Part shown: positions 52,713 through 61,468 of the stretch, in pieces
How positions within the stretch are numbered: the stretch's first letter is position 1
Layout of the letters: each line of letters begins with the position of its first letter
Assembly: GCA_023450085.1 (NCBI GenBank)
Contig: JAEXHI010000008.1
Coordinates: 1-64,000 of the forward strand
Reading direction: 5' to 3'
Length of the DNA stretch: 64,000 bases
Origin: Bacteroidota bacterium
Lineage (GTDB): Bacteria; Bacteroidota; Bacteroidia; Sphingobacteriales; Sphingobacteriaceae
Made by a program: the position numbers and the translations under genes
The notes under the pieces: model-generated
What the model was told of the DNA's origin: nothing
The model's input: only the letters and a program-made list of their open reading frames with translations
The model's database searches: none

Positions 52713-54506
52713 ATGATTGTCAGAAAGTTTTACCCCTCTTTACTCCTACTTTTTTTATTTGTTTTTGGGCTAACCAATGCCACTAATGGTCAAAAACCTG
52801 CCGACACGAGCAATAAGAATTCGGACCTTAACGTAGCCGTACTAATACGAGACCAAGAGCAGGCCAATGTGGATTCGCTGGTAAAGGAACGTTTGGAAAG
52901 GGAACTGAAAGCGGCCAGCGGAAATGTGCAGAAAACCTTAGAGCTAGAGAAAAAACTAAGGGAAATAGAAAGAACAGATTCCCTACGCAGGGTATCCCAA
53001 TTACAAGAAATTGCCAGTTTAAAAAAAACCACAAAAGGTTATCCAGTAGTTTTAAACCTCGATACACTTTTTTACATCTACACCCGTACAGGCTCTTTTG
53101 ATGCCAAGGAAAGAGCGCAAGCCATTTCAGAGAAAATCAGTAAAATATACGAGGATGCTTTCTACAATCCCGATTCCCTGCGCATTAACTCACTAAACGA
53201 TAGTTACGATATCATTTACAAAAAAAAGCTCATTATTTTAACCATCAGCAATTTAGATGGACTATGGCTTGGAAAAAGCAATGCAGCACTGGCCAAAGAC
53301 TATCTTAACATTATCAAAAACAGTGTAGAAAGCGAGAAAAAATCACATAGCTTAATCAATTGGGCCAAGCGGATTGGCCTATCGTTATTAGTGATTTTAG
53401 TGCTTTTTATCATCATTAAAGTCACCAACTATTTCTTCCGAAAAACAGCCAATTACCTTGTTAACCGAAAAATTTTAATGGGTAATGGATTGGTCATTAA
53501 AAAAACACAAATCCTATCCCCAAAATATTTGGAAGGGATTCTGCTAAAAATCAATAGCATTGTAAAAGTCATTGTTATTCTTTTGGTGATTTACCTTTCC
53601 CTACCTATTCTATTCAGTATTTTTCCTGAAACAGAAAGCTGGACCAATACCCTCCTAAAATGGATATTAAGTCCCATTAGGGCTACAGGAAAAGCCATTG
53701 TGGATTACCTACCCAACTTGTTCACCATTATTGTGGTGTACTTTATTTTCAAGTACATTTTAAAAGCCATCAAGTTTTTCTTTCGCGAAATTAGGGTGGG
53801 CAATGTCAAAATAAGAGGCTTTCACCAAGATTGGGCAATGCCTACTTTCAATATCCTGAAGGTTATTTTATATGCCTTTATGTTGGTGGTTATTTTCCCT
53901 TATTTGCCAGGCTCCAGTTCGCCCGCCTTTCAAGGAGTATCCGTTTTCTTGGGTATACTGCTGTCCTTGGGTTCATCAAGTGCTACCAGTAATTTAGTGG
54001 CAGGCTTGGTGATTACCTACATGAGACCTTTTAAAGTTGGCGATAGGGTTAAAATTGGAGAGGTTACGGGTGACGTGATTGAAAAAACCATGCTCGTTAC
54101 CCGTATCAGGACCATTAAAAATGAAGATGTTACGGTTCCCAATTCCATGGTACTGTCGTCAAGCACGGTCAATTACTCCGCTCGAACAAAAAATAATGAA
54201 CCTGGGCTAATCCTCCATTACACGGTAACCATTGGTTATGATGTTCCTTGGAAAAAGGTATACGAGCTTTTAACCAATGCAGCCTTAGCAACTATCCATA
54301 TTGAAAAGGAACCCGCACCTTTTGTTTTACAAACAAATCTTGATGATTTTAGCATCTGCTACCAGATTAATGCTTATACCTTACAGGCTAATTTACAGGC
54401 AGGCATTTATAGTAATTTACTGGAAAACATTCAGGATGAATTTAATAAAGCAGGGGTTGAAATTCTATCTCCACAATACAACGTGATCCGTAAGGAAGAG
54501 AAATAA
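52713..54506 (+). CDS. MscS-family mechanosensitive channel with large periplasmic N-domain
   Basis: 597 residues. Signal peptide, then a periplasmic coiled-coil region (ERLERELKAASGNVQKTLEL, EKKLREIERTDSLRRVSQLQ), followed by about four membrane helices (near 222, 286, 343, 390) and the pore helix region (GVSVFLGILLSLGSSSATSN, LVAGLVITYMRPFKVGDRVK), with the MscS beta domain (IGEVTGDVIEKTMLVTRIRT) and C-terminal domain. Senses tension and releases solutes on hypo-osmotic shock. Longer than E. coli MscS (286 residues). Confidence 0.88.
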   Translation: MIVRKFYPSLLLLFLFVFGLTNATNGQKPADTSNKNSDLNVAVLIRDQEQANVDSLVKERLERELKAASGNVQKTLELEKKLREIERTDSLRRVSQLQEIASLKKTTKGYPVVLNLDTLFYIYTRTGSFDAKERAQAISEKISKIYEDAFYNPDSLRINSLNDSYDIIYKKKLIILTISNLDGLWLGKSNAALAKDYLNIIKNSVESEKKSHSLINWAKRIGLSLLVILVLFIIIKVTNYFFRKTANYLVNRKILMGNGLVIKKTQILSPKYLEGILLKINSIVKVIVILLVIYLSLPILFSIFPETESWTNTLLKWILSPIRATGKAIVDYLPNLFTIIVVYFIFKYILKAIKFFFREIRVGNVKIRGFHQDWAMPTFNILKVILYAFMLVVIFPYLPGSSSPAFQGVSVFLGILLSLGSSSATSNLVAGLVITYMRPFKVGDRVKIGEVTGDVIEKTMLVTRIRTIKNEDVTVPNSMVLSSSTVNYSARTKNNEPGLILHYTVTIGYDVPWKKVYELLTNAALATIHIEKEPAPFVLQTNLDDFSICYQINAYTLQANLQAGIYSNLLENIQDEFNKAGVEILSPQYNVIRKEEK

Positions 54507-54510
54507 AAAA

Positions 54511-54536
54511 GGTTGGTTTTGTTAAACCAACCTTTT
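54511..54536 (+). terminator. Terminator after mscS-like gene
   Basis: GGTTGGTTT/AAACCAACC stem, loop TGTT, flanked by A and T runs. Confidence 0.9.
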
Positions 54537-54642
54537 ATAACATTTCTAAAAAACCAAGTATTCGTTTAAACGCAATTGGATCATTAGGCTTATGTTTTTA
54601 GCCTAACTTTTGAGAGCGCAGGGGTTAGATTAAAGTATTTTT

Positions 54643-55000
54643 CTTCTTTTTCCAAGAGCCTCTCTCACTTTTCTAAGTTCTTCTCTCACTTTTCCAAGAC
54701 CTTCTCTCACTTTTCTAAGACCTTCTCCCACTTTTCTAAGGCCTTCTCTCACTTTTCCAAGAGCTTCTCTCACTTTTCTAAGGCCTTCTCTCACTTTTCT
54801 AAGAGCCTAGAATCTTTTTCTAAGAGCTTAAAATCTTTTTCCAAGGGCTTAGAATCTTTTTCCAAGAGCTTAAAATCTTTTTCCAAGAGCCTAGAATCTT
54901 TTTCTAAGAGCTTAAAATCTTTTTCCAAGAGCCTAGAATCTTTTTCCAAGAGCTTAAAATCTTTTTCCAAGGGATTAGAATCTTTTTCCAAGAGCCTTTC
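54643..55000. repeat. 21-bp minisatellite, about 17 units in two subtypes
   Basis: Every unit is 21 bases with a CTTTTTCCAAGAG or CTTTTCTAAGAC core. The left half (about 54652-54790) has the TCTCTCACTTTTC(T/C)AAG subtype; the right half (about 54795-55000) has the TCTTTTTCCAAGAGCTTAAA subtype. The right half is open on the minus strand as a seven-residue repeat (LEKDFKL/LEKDSRL) but only from a TTG, and the left half places TGA in every unit of that frame. It lies between two convergent genes. Confidence 0.9.
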
Positions 55001-55028
55001 TTACTTTTTTAAATAGTGTGGTGGCAAG

Positions 55029-56417
55029 CTAAACCATTGTGTTGTGCTTTTGTCGGTAGCCCGAAATCAGAAATATACCAACGGTAATTAATAACAATAC
55101 CATCATCAGTATGGTAGCCATCAAATATCCTTGGTTGAAACCAAAATATACCCTACCAACTAGGCTTACGCCGAAACCTATCGAAATTTGCTGAATGGTT
55201 AAATATACTCCTGTACCAATGGAGGTAACGGCAATGGGCAACTTTCGTATGGCATTGGTAAACATAGATGGCAATACAATTCCGCAACCTATGCCATAAA
55301 AAAACAGAATAACGCCAATCATTTGGAGCTCAATTTCTGTTCGGTTAATGGCATAAAGATGTCCAGCCAGTCCTAGGATCATTACCGCTAAACCAAAAAC
55401 AATGAACCGCTCTTTGTATTTATTCAGAAAGCGTACAGATAATACGGAGGCCAATACATACCCAATGCCTTGGCAAGCAAACAACAAGCCTGTTTGGGTA
55501 GAACTCAGTAAATGCCTTTGTTCGAAAAAATTGGCATTAATGAAAAAGTAGGCATCTTGCACCAAGTAATAAGTAACCGCAGCCAAAAGTGCTATTTTAA
55601 AACTCGGGTAGTGAAACGGTTCCATGTTAATTAATACAGGTTTGCCTTTATTAAATTGCTTGTTTTGATTGGAAACAAAGGCAATTAAACCGCCGAGCGC
55701 TAAAAAGATGAACAAAATACTGGTCGTGCTCCATCCTTCTTCGCCGGTCATTACCACTTCATACAACAAAACCACCAACAAACCAATGAACACAATTTGT
55801 GTTAAAAATGGGATGGCCTCCTTTTCTTTAACTGCAGTTTCTTTGAGGTATTTGTTCGCCAAAACGATCACCGTAAGCGCAATGGGAATATTGATGAAAA
55901 ATACCATGCGCCAAGCAGCTATACCAAAGTGCATATCCGGAATGATCCCTCCCAACACTTGGCCAATTACAGAAGCAATACCCGCAATGGCACCGTAAAT
56001 ACCCAATGCTTTCACTCTTTCCTCTTCGGCTTTAAATATGCCCGCAATAAGTGTTACGCCTTGTGGCACCATCAATGCCGCGGATATCCCTTGAAATAGC
56101 CTACTGATGTTTAATACCTGTGCAGAGCTTGCACTGCCACAACAAAAAGAAAACAACATGAAAAAGAACATGGCAACAAGTAGGGTTTTCTTATGGCCAT
56201 ACCTGTTGCCAATCTTACTTCCAGAAATTAAAAATGTGCCGTAACCAACAATGTAAAACACAATGATGAATTGCGTTTCTGCGGTAGTGGCATTAATGGA
56301 GTTTTTGATAGAGGGAATAGCCACATTAACGATAAAAAGATCTAATACGCACAGAAAAATGGGCATCGATACCAATAATAAACTTAACCATTTGCCAAAA
56401 CCTTCAATTTTTCTCAT
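55029..56417 (-). CDS. MFS transporter, DHA2 (14-helix) drug/proton antiporter type
   Basis: 462 residues, 14 membrane helices expected. VLDLFIVNVAIPSIKNSINA gives the DHA2-type motif D1 in helix 1, GSKIGNRYGHKKTLLVAMFF is motif A, and LNISRLFQGISAALMVPQGV, GAIAGIASVIGQVLGGIIPD is motif C. Likely exports a toxic compound. It diverges from an HxlR regulator, the usual pairing for inducible efflux. Confidence 0.85.
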   Translation of the reverse strand: MRKIEGFGKWLSLLLVSMPIFLCVLDLFIVNVAIPSIKNSINATTAETQFIIVFYIVGYGTFLISGSKIGNRYGHKKTLLVAMFFFMLFSFCCGSASSAQVLNISRLFQGISAALMVPQGVTLIAGIFKAEEERVKALGIYGAIAGIASVIGQVLGGIIPDMHFGIAAWRMVFFINIPIALTVIVLANKYLKETAVKEKEAIPFLTQIVFIGLLVVLLYEVVMTGEEGWSTTSILFIFLALGGLIAFVSNQNKQFNKGKPVLINMEPFHYPSFKIALLAAVTYYLVQDAYFFINANFFEQRHLLSSTQTGLLFACQGIGYVLASVLSVRFLNKYKERFIVFGLAVMILGLAGHLYAINRTEIELQMIGVILFFYGIGCGIVLPSMFTNAIRKLPIAVTSIGTGVYLTIQQISIGFGVSLVGRVYFGFNQGYLMATILMMVLLLITVGIFLISGYRQKHNTMV

Positions 56418-56504
56418 GTTTATGGATTATCCTTTACCTTTATAGCGGCCAAAAATAAGGTCATAAAAACCTGCAATCAAGTAGGTAGAAAAACCGTACC
56501 CAGT

Positions 56505-56876
56505 ATGAATTTTAATACTAATACTGATAATGAAATGCTTAGCTGTACAGAAAATTTTCTTTTTTTAGCGAATAACTGCTATGCCGAGCACGCCTTGAAA
56601 ATGATTAACGGCAAATGGAAGATTTCTTTGCTCAAAATTATAGGGAATGAATGTCCAAAAAGGTTTGGTGAGCTTAAAAGGGAGTTAGACAATTTAGCGC
56701 AGGGCACATTGAGCAGTATTTTAAAGGAATTAGAAATTGACGGGATGATTTCGCGAATTGCTTACGCAGAAATTCCACCAAGAGTAGAATATAAATTGAC
56801 TGAAAAAGGGATTGCTTTCTTACCCATCATCAAATCCATGGAAGATTGGTGGAGGGCTTTTTCAAAGGAGAAATAG
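56505..56876 (+). CDS. HxlR-family regulator of the divergent MFS gene
   Basis: 123 residues: NNCYAEHALKMINGKWKISL, PKRFGELKRELDNLAQGTLS, EIPPRVEYKLTEKGIAFLPI. The Cys near 26 sits where the family senses redox or reactive compounds. The 87-base spacer with the MFS start contains short inverted repeats such as AGGT-N7-ACCT around 56459-56473. Probable local repressor of efflux. Confidence 0.85.
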   Translation: MNFNTNTDNEMLSCTENFLFLANNCYAEHALKMINGKWKISLLKIIGNECPKRFGELKRELDNLAQGTLSSILKELEIDGMISRIAYAEIPPRVEYKLTEKGIAFLPIIKSMEDWWRAFSKEK

Positions 56877-56977
56877 AGAAGTATTTGAATACCTCCACAC
56901 GCAAGATTGAAGAAAAAGAGGTAAGCACACTTTGGCTAGTTTATCAGATGTAACTTCGCCACAAAACTTCTCTACGC

Positions 56978-57008
56978 AAAAAATGCCATCATCTACGACG
57001 GCATTTTT
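56978..57008 (-). terminator. Terminator of the tRNA-Arg gene
   Basis: Arms 56983-56992 and 56995-57004 pair completely only on the minus strand (two G-U pairs), followed there by six T residues. Confidence 0.75.
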
Positions 57009-57042
57009 CTAGCATATTTTTTTGATCCTTTTAAAGGTATTA

Positions 57043-57117
57043 TGGTGTTCCCGAAGGGATTCGAACCCCCATCATCAGAACCGGAATCTGACATTCTATC
57101 CATTGAACTACGGAAAC
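57043..57117 (-). tRNA. tRNA-Arg (anticodon CCG)
   Basis: Cloverleaf on the minus strand. Acceptor GTTTCCG pairs with CGGGAAC (one U-G) plus discriminator A and an encoded CCA. D arm AGTTCAATGGATAGAAT, anticodon stem TCAGA/TCTGA with loop TTCCGGT giving CCG, T arm GGGGGTTCGAATCCC with GTTCGAATC. It decodes CGG. Confidence 0.93.
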
Positions 57118-57395
57118 AAAGAGTGCAAATATAATTATAAGGCTAAGGAATGAAAATTTTATTTGTCAATGTTACCCAAAAGCCAACTTAGCCTATCATT
57201 GATAAAAGGCTCAAACACTCCACCTTAATATTTAAAATCCGCCAAACAAAATCGTTAAAATACCCTTTATGATATAGTAACATTAGAAAAAATAGGATAA
57301 AGCCGTGCAAAAAATTGTGTTTGCTAACCCAATTTTCAAAATAAAAAGCGCACCTTTACACGCCCATAAAGTACAACCCCAAAAATCCAACGCTT

Positions 57396-58766
57396 ATGGA
57401 AGAACTGCAAGTAGAAGAAGTATTAAATTTGTTGGAAAACGAGAATGATAGGCAACTAAAAGCCTACCTCAATGAGCTCAACATCTCAGATGTGGAAGAG
57501 CTTATTGATGAACTTCCTCAACACGCAGTTAAATTTATCGAGACCCTATCCATTAAACGTGCAGTAAACGTTTTCCGTATCCTCGATTTCCCAACCCAAG
57601 AGCGTATCATTAAAAAATTACAGGCCAATAAGCTTACCGAAATCATTAGGCAACTACCACCCGATGATAGAACGGCACTTTTTGGAGAATTGCAGGGCGA
57701 AGCCGTAAAAAAGCTATTGGTACTCTTACCAGATAACGACCGTAAAGAAGCACTGAACCTTTTAGGTTACGAAGAAGATAGTGTGGGCCGTTTGATGACC
57801 CCAGATTTTATCGCGGTAAAAACCGACTGGACCGTAAGCAGGGTGTTATCACACATCCGCAGGTACGGTAAAAACTCCGAAACCATCGATGTAGTGTACG
57901 TTATTGACAAAGATGGTGTACTGCTAGACGATATTCGTATCCGCGAAATACTCCTATCCGATCCAGAAGCGAAAATTGGAGAATTAACGGACAACCGCCT
58001 GATCTCGTTAAACGTAAACGACCCTCAAGAAGAAGCCATCAATGTCTTCAAAATGAACAACAGGGTAGCTTTACCGGTAGTAGACGACCAAAATATCCTT
58101 TTAGGGATTGTAACCGTAGATGATATTTTATGGATTGCCCATGAGGAGTACACCGAAGACATGCATAAAATGGGGGGTACGCAAGCGCTTGACGAACCTT
58201 ACCTAGATGTATCGGTATTTGAACTCTATAAAAAACGTGTAGTATGGCTTATCGTGCTGTTTTTTGGCGAATTGCTCACCATTACCGCCATGGCCAACTT
58301 CGAAAGTCAAATTGCCAAAGTAGTTATTCTAGCTACCTTTATCCCCTTAATTATTTCCAGTGGAGGTAACAGTGGTTCACAAGCCGCAACCCTCATTATA
58401 CAAGCCATGGCCCTTGGCGAAGTCACCATTAAAGATTGGTGGAACGTGATGCGCCGCGAAATCATTTCAGGTATTTTCTTAGGCACAACCCTATGTTTGT
58501 TAAGCTTTTGCGTCATCCTAGGCTGGCACATTATCATGCCGTTTAGCGAGCATTATGTTCGCATTGGCTTAGTGGTAGGCTGCTCCCTTGTAGGCGTAGT
58601 GCTATGGGGCACGCTCATGGGATCTATGTTGCCGCTTTTACTCAAACGCCTCGGTGCCGACCCTGCCGCATCCTCTACCCCATTTGTAGCCACACTGGTC
58701 GACGTAACGGGGCTGATCATTTATTTCTCTTTCGCGTTATTGTTCCTAAGCGGCGTCTTGCTTTAA
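57396..58766 (+). CDS. mgtE: Magnesium transporter MgtE
   Basis: 456 residues. N-terminal superhelical domain (about 1-130, with LPPDDRTALFGEL), two CBS domains (about 133-255; GRLMTPDFIAVKTDWTVSRV and NNRVALPVVDDQNILLGIVT), a connecting plug helix, and five membrane helices with the pore motif SGGNSGSQAATLIIQA near 320 and ADPAASSTPFVATLVDVTGL near 425, whose Asp binds Mg. Cytosolic Mg2+ gates the channel through the N and CBS domains. It is single-gene, after a long gap with tRNA-Arg on the other strand. Confidence 0.95.
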   Translation: MEELQVEEVLNLLENENDRQLKAYLNELNISDVEELIDELPQHAVKFIETLSIKRAVNVFRILDFPTQERIIKKLQANKLTEIIRQLPPDDRTALFGELQGEAVKKLLVLLPDNDRKEALNLLGYEEDSVGRLMTPDFIAVKTDWTVSRVLSHIRRYGKNSETIDVVYVIDKDGVLLDDIRIREILLSDPEAKIGELTDNRLISLNVNDPQEEAINVFKMNNRVALPVVDDQNILLGIVTVDDILWIAHEEYTEDMHKMGGTQALDEPYLDVSVFELYKKRVVWLIVLFFGELLTITAMANFESQIAKVVILATFIPLIISSGGNSGSQAATLIIQAMALGEVTIKDWWNVMRREIISGIFLGTTLCLLSFCVILGWHIIMPFSEHYVRIGLVVGCSLVGVVLWGTLMGSMLPLLLKRLGADPAASSTPFVATLVDVTGLIIYFSFALLFLSGVLL

Positions 58767-58927
58767 TTTTTTCGAAAAGCAATTTCAGTAGCAATTATTA
58801 AGTGATAGCCCTGCTTTGCGCTGCAATCTTTTTGTGAACGTCATCCCCTAAACCTTATAGGTTTGACAAAGCAAGGGCAACAAAAAGTATTTCCACTACA
58901 ATCAGGTTTAATTAGCAATTGCTGTCC

Positions 58928-59045
58928 TTTTTTGTCATTCCGAGGAACTGCATACCCCAATACAGCCGGGAGGAATCTACTCCTCCTGTGCTCTTGAGTT
59001 TTACGAAGTAGCTGCTCCGCGGTCTTCACTACGCTCTAGATGACA
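58928..59045. repeat. MITE-like element with TTTTGTCAT / ATGACAAAA ends
   Basis: About 118 bases starting TTTTTTGTCATTCCGAGG and ending CTCTAGATGACAAAA, containing GGGAGGAATCTACTCCTCC and a CGAAGTAGCTGCTCCGCGGTC core. A CTCGGAATGACAAG fragment occurs at 16618-16634 and related pieces at 6010-6152. The remaining gap 58767-59242 holds no gene, only the repeats listed next. Confidence 0.55.
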
Positions 59046-59050
59046 AAATC

Positions 59051-59083
59051 AAACCTCGTAGGTTTTTAAAACCTACGAGGTTT
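59051..59083. repeat. Palindromic repeat, AAACCTCGTAGGTTT type
   Basis: 15-base perfect arms with loop TTA; same family as 16551-16583 and 61421-61453. Confidence 0.75.
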
Positions 59084-59101
59084 CCTGTTCAATTCAAGCT
59101 C

Positions 59102-59134
59102 AGACTTACGAAGTTTTAGAAACTTCGTAAGTCT
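59102..59134. repeat. Palindrome AGACTTACGAAGTTT / AAACTTCGTAAGTCT
   Basis: 15-base perfect arms with loop TAG. Same architecture as the AAACCTCGTAGGTTT family (15 + 3 + 15) with a different arm sequence. Confidence 0.75.
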
Positions 59135-59143
59135 CCCTCGTGG

Positions 59144-59175
59144 CCAACCAACCAACCAACCAACCAACCAACCAA
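59144..59175. repeat. CCAA tetranucleotide tandem repeat
   Basis: About eight CCAA units (GGCCAACCAACC...) ending about 70 bases before the ArsR gene start; potentially slippage-prone promoter region. Confidence 0.8.
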
Positions 59176-59242
59176 CTAAAAAATCAAAAACATTTGTGTA
59201 GCTAAATAACTACATATATATTTGTAGTCAAATGACTTCATA

Positions 59243-59566
59243 ATGAATTTACGTAGAGATGTATTTCAGGCCATTGCCGACCCTACCAGACGGGCAATCC
59301 TTATTTTGGTCGCCTCCCAATCCATGACCGCAGGAACCATAGCCGCAAACTTTGATACTGCCCGACCAACCGTATCCAAACACCTACAAATCCTTACCGA
59401 GTGCGAATTGCTCAGCAAGGAACAAAACGGCCGAGAAATCTTCTACCAGCTAAACCCTCAAAAAATGAAAGAAATAGCCGATTTCATTGAGCCCTTCAGA
59501 CAAATGTGGGACGACAGGTTTAATCAACTAGAAGCAGTAATGAAAGCCTATCAATCAAAATCATAA
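59243..59566 (+). CDS. ArsR-family transcriptional regulator
   Basis: 107 residues, winged helix: DPTRRAILILVASQSMTAGT, IAANFDTARPTVSKHLQILT, ECELLSKEQNGREIFYQLNP. No Cys-pair metal site is seen, so it belongs to the small-ligand/SRPBCC-linked ArsR group. First of a four-gene rightward unit with AHSA1-, DoxX- and DUF4256-type genes. Confidence 0.88.
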   Translation: MNLRRDVFQAIADPTRRAILILVASQSMTAGTIAANFDTARPTVSKHLQILTECELLSKEQNGREIFYQLNPQKMKEIADFIEPFRQMWDDRFNQLEAVMKAYQSKS

Positions 59567-59573
59567 ACCAACC

Positions 59574-60041
59574 ATGGAACTAAAAACCAAGATACATGCC
59601 GAAGACGGCAAACAAGAAATTACCATTACTCGCGAATTTGACCTTCCCCTAGCCTTACTTTTTAAGGCCTACGAAGACCCTGAACTGGTAGCACAATGGA
59701 TGGGAAATACCGTCATCAAACTGGAAAACAAAGCACATGGCGGCTATCAATTTGAGAAAAGAGATCCACAAGGTAACTTATTGTTTAGTGCTCATGGCGT
59801 AATCCACGAATTTAGCCCTAACCAACAAATCACCAGAACGTTTGAAATGGAAAACACGCCATTTCCAGTACAGTTGGAATTTTTAACCTTCGAGGCTTTA
59901 AACGAAAACACCAGCAAGCTCACCATGCATGTCATTTACAAATCGGTGATCCACCGCGACCAAATGCTTCAATTACCATTTGCACAAGGCATCAGCATGG
60001 CGCACAACCTTTTACAAAAATTACTTAACCAATTCAAATAA
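59574..60041 (+). CDS. AHSA1/SRPBCC-type protein
   Basis: 155 residues. SRPBCC helix-grip fold of the AHSA1 branch: ITITREFDLPLALLFKAYED, PELVAQWMGN, GYQFEKRDPQGNLLFSAHGV, EFSPNQQITRTFEMENTPFP. It starts eight bases after the ArsR stop. Such proteins bind hydrophobic ligands; paired with ArsR they may act as ligand carriers. Confidence 0.85.
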   Translation: MELKTKIHAEDGKQEITITREFDLPLALLFKAYEDPELVAQWMGNTVIKLENKAHGGYQFEKRDPQGNLLFSAHGVIHEFSPNQQITRTFEMENTPFPVQLEFLTFEALNENTSKLTMHVIYKSVIHRDQMLQLPFAQGISMAHNLLQKLLNQFK

Positions 60042-60048
60042 AACATTT

Positions 60049-60444
60049 ATGTCAAAGCGCAACAAAATTATTTACTGGATCGCTACCCTTTGGCTATCTT
60101 TAGGTATGCTATCCACTGGCATCGTACAGATCTTAAAAAGAAAGGAAGAAATTGAAATGATGAAGCATTTGGGCTATCCCGAATATTTCCTGATAATACT
60201 GGGGATATGGAAAATCCTAGGTGTAATTGCAGTCCTATCGCCAAAACTCCCTTTATTAAAAGAATGGGCTTATGCTGGCTTCTTTTTCGCCATGTCTGGA
60301 GCAATCCTCTCCCATATCATTTTAAAAGATTCCTTTGGTGATATAGCTCCGTCATTATTACTTTTAACCTTAACTATTATATCTTGGTGTTTCAGGCCAG
60401 CTAGCCGAAAACTGGCTCCTACAAGCACACCAATCAACCTTTAA
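60049..60444 (+). CDS. DoxX-like membrane protein
   Basis: 131 residues from the ATG at 60049, eight bases after the previous stop (an earlier in-frame start would overlap the AHSA1 gene). Four membrane helices: IIYWIATLWLSLGMLSTGIV, YFLIILGIWKILGVIAVLSP, EWAYAGFFFAMSGAILSHII, PSLLLLTLTIISWCF. DoxX_2 type. Function in a redox or quinone process is only analogy. Confidence 0.8.
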   Translation: MSKRNKIIYWIATLWLSLGMLSTGIVQILKRKEEIEMMKHLGYPEYFLIILGIWKILGVIAVLSPKLPLLKEWAYAGFFFAMSGAILSHIILKDSFGDIAPSLLLLTLTIISWCFRPASRKLAPTSTPINL

Positions 60445-60454
60445 AACCTCCGTT

Positions 60455-61018
60455 ATGAGCAATAAATCAAAATTACCTCAAGAAAGAAGCGAAGAATTAA
60501 TTGGCATTTTAAAAAATCGCTTTGCGAAAAACATGGACCGTCACAAAGGCCTGTCTTGGGACAAGATACAAGAGAAACTAGAAGCCAAGCCAGAAAAACT
60601 ATGGACCTTGGACGAAATGGAAGTCACTGGTGGTGAACCCGATGTAGTGGGCTATAATGAAGCTAAAGACGAATACATCTTTTTCGATTGCTCGGCCGAA
60701 ACTCCAAAAGGACGCCGAAGCATTTGCTATGACCCAGAAGCTTTAGAATCGAGGAAAGAACACAAACCAAAACACAGTGCCATGGGCATGGCTGCCGAAA
60801 TGGGTATCGAAATACTGACGGAAGAAGAATATCAACAACTACAAACACTGGGTAACTTCGACGCCAAAACCTCTAGCTGGCTGGCTACGCCTCCAGAAGT
60901 AAGGAAACTAGGTGGCTCCATTTTTGGTGATTGGCGTTTTGGACGGGTATTCATTTACCACAACGGTGCCGAATCCTATTATGCAGCCCGTGGATTTAGA
61001 GGTTCTTTGAAAGTTTAA
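60455..61018 (+). CDS. DUF4256 protein
   Basis: 187 residues with the DUF4256 features LIGILKNRFAKNMDRHKGLS, SWDKIQEKLEAKPEKLWTLD, EMEVTGGEPDVVGYNEAKDE, RRSICYDPEALESRKEHKPK and GRVFIYHNGAESYYAARGFR. Function unknown. Last gene of the ArsR unit, 10 bases after the DoxX-like gene, so operon membership is likely. Confidence 0.85.
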   Translation: MSNKSKLPQERSEELIGILKNRFAKNMDRHKGLSWDKIQEKLEAKPEKLWTLDEMEVTGGEPDVVGYNEAKDEYIFFDCSAETPKGRRSICYDPEALESRKEHKPKHSAMGMAAEMGIEILTEEEYQQLQTLGNFDAKTSSWLATPPEVRKLGGSIFGDWRFGRVFIYHNGAESYYAARGFRGSLKV

Positions 61019-61045
61019 GTAAACTCACCATTCAAAGAAGATACA

Positions 61046-61420
61046 CGGACGGCGAGGACGCCGACCTAGGCATCAATGTAGGGTTTGGTGTCCCGCCAAA
61101 CTACAAAAGCATTATCCATAAAAAATCCCGCATTTACGGGATTTGAGAAATAATTTAGAGTTCATCCAAGGGAGATAAACGGACGCAGAGGACGCCGACC
61201 TAGGCATCAATGCAGGGTTTGGCGTCCACGCCAAACTACAAAAGCATTATCCATAAAAAATCCCGTAAATACGGGATTTGAGAAATAATTTAGAGTTCAT
61301 CCAAAGGAGATAAACGGACGGCGAGGACGCCGACCTAGGCATCAATGCAGGGTTTGGCGTCCCCGCCAAACTACAAATACATTACCCATAAAAAAATCCC
61401 GTAAATACGGGATTCGATAC
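61046..61420. repeat. 134-bp unit repeated three times in tandem
   Basis: Units start at 61046, 61180 and 61315. Each has a GGACGGCGAGGACGCCGACC segment, a GTTTGGCG-N4-CGCCAAAC-type hairpin and an AATCCCGTAAATACGGGATT hairpin. On the minus strand the last is followed by a T-run, so each unit carries a terminator for the leftward ychF transcript. Little sequence variation exists between units (one arm has a GCAG variant). Confidence 0.85.
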
Positions 61421-61453
61421 AAACCTCGTAGGTTTTAGAAACCTACGAGGTTT
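61421..61453. repeat. Palindromic repeat, AAACCTCGTAGGTTT type
   Basis: 15-base perfect arms with loop TAG, immediately downstream of ychF. Confidence 0.8.
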
Positions 61454-61468
61454 AAACAAAGTATATCT

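Noticed and set aside
54791..54991. 66-residue LEKDFKL-repeat protein on the minus strand
   Set aside because: Only a TTG could start it, no ribosome site is visible, and it is wholly a 21-bp minisatellite; recorded as a repeat and a finding.
54643..55000. CRISPR array
   Set aside because: Units are contiguous 21-mers without unique spacers and no cas gene is present.
61046..61420. CRISPR or integron attC array
   Set aside because: The three units are near-identical over their full 134 bases, with no variable cassettes between them.
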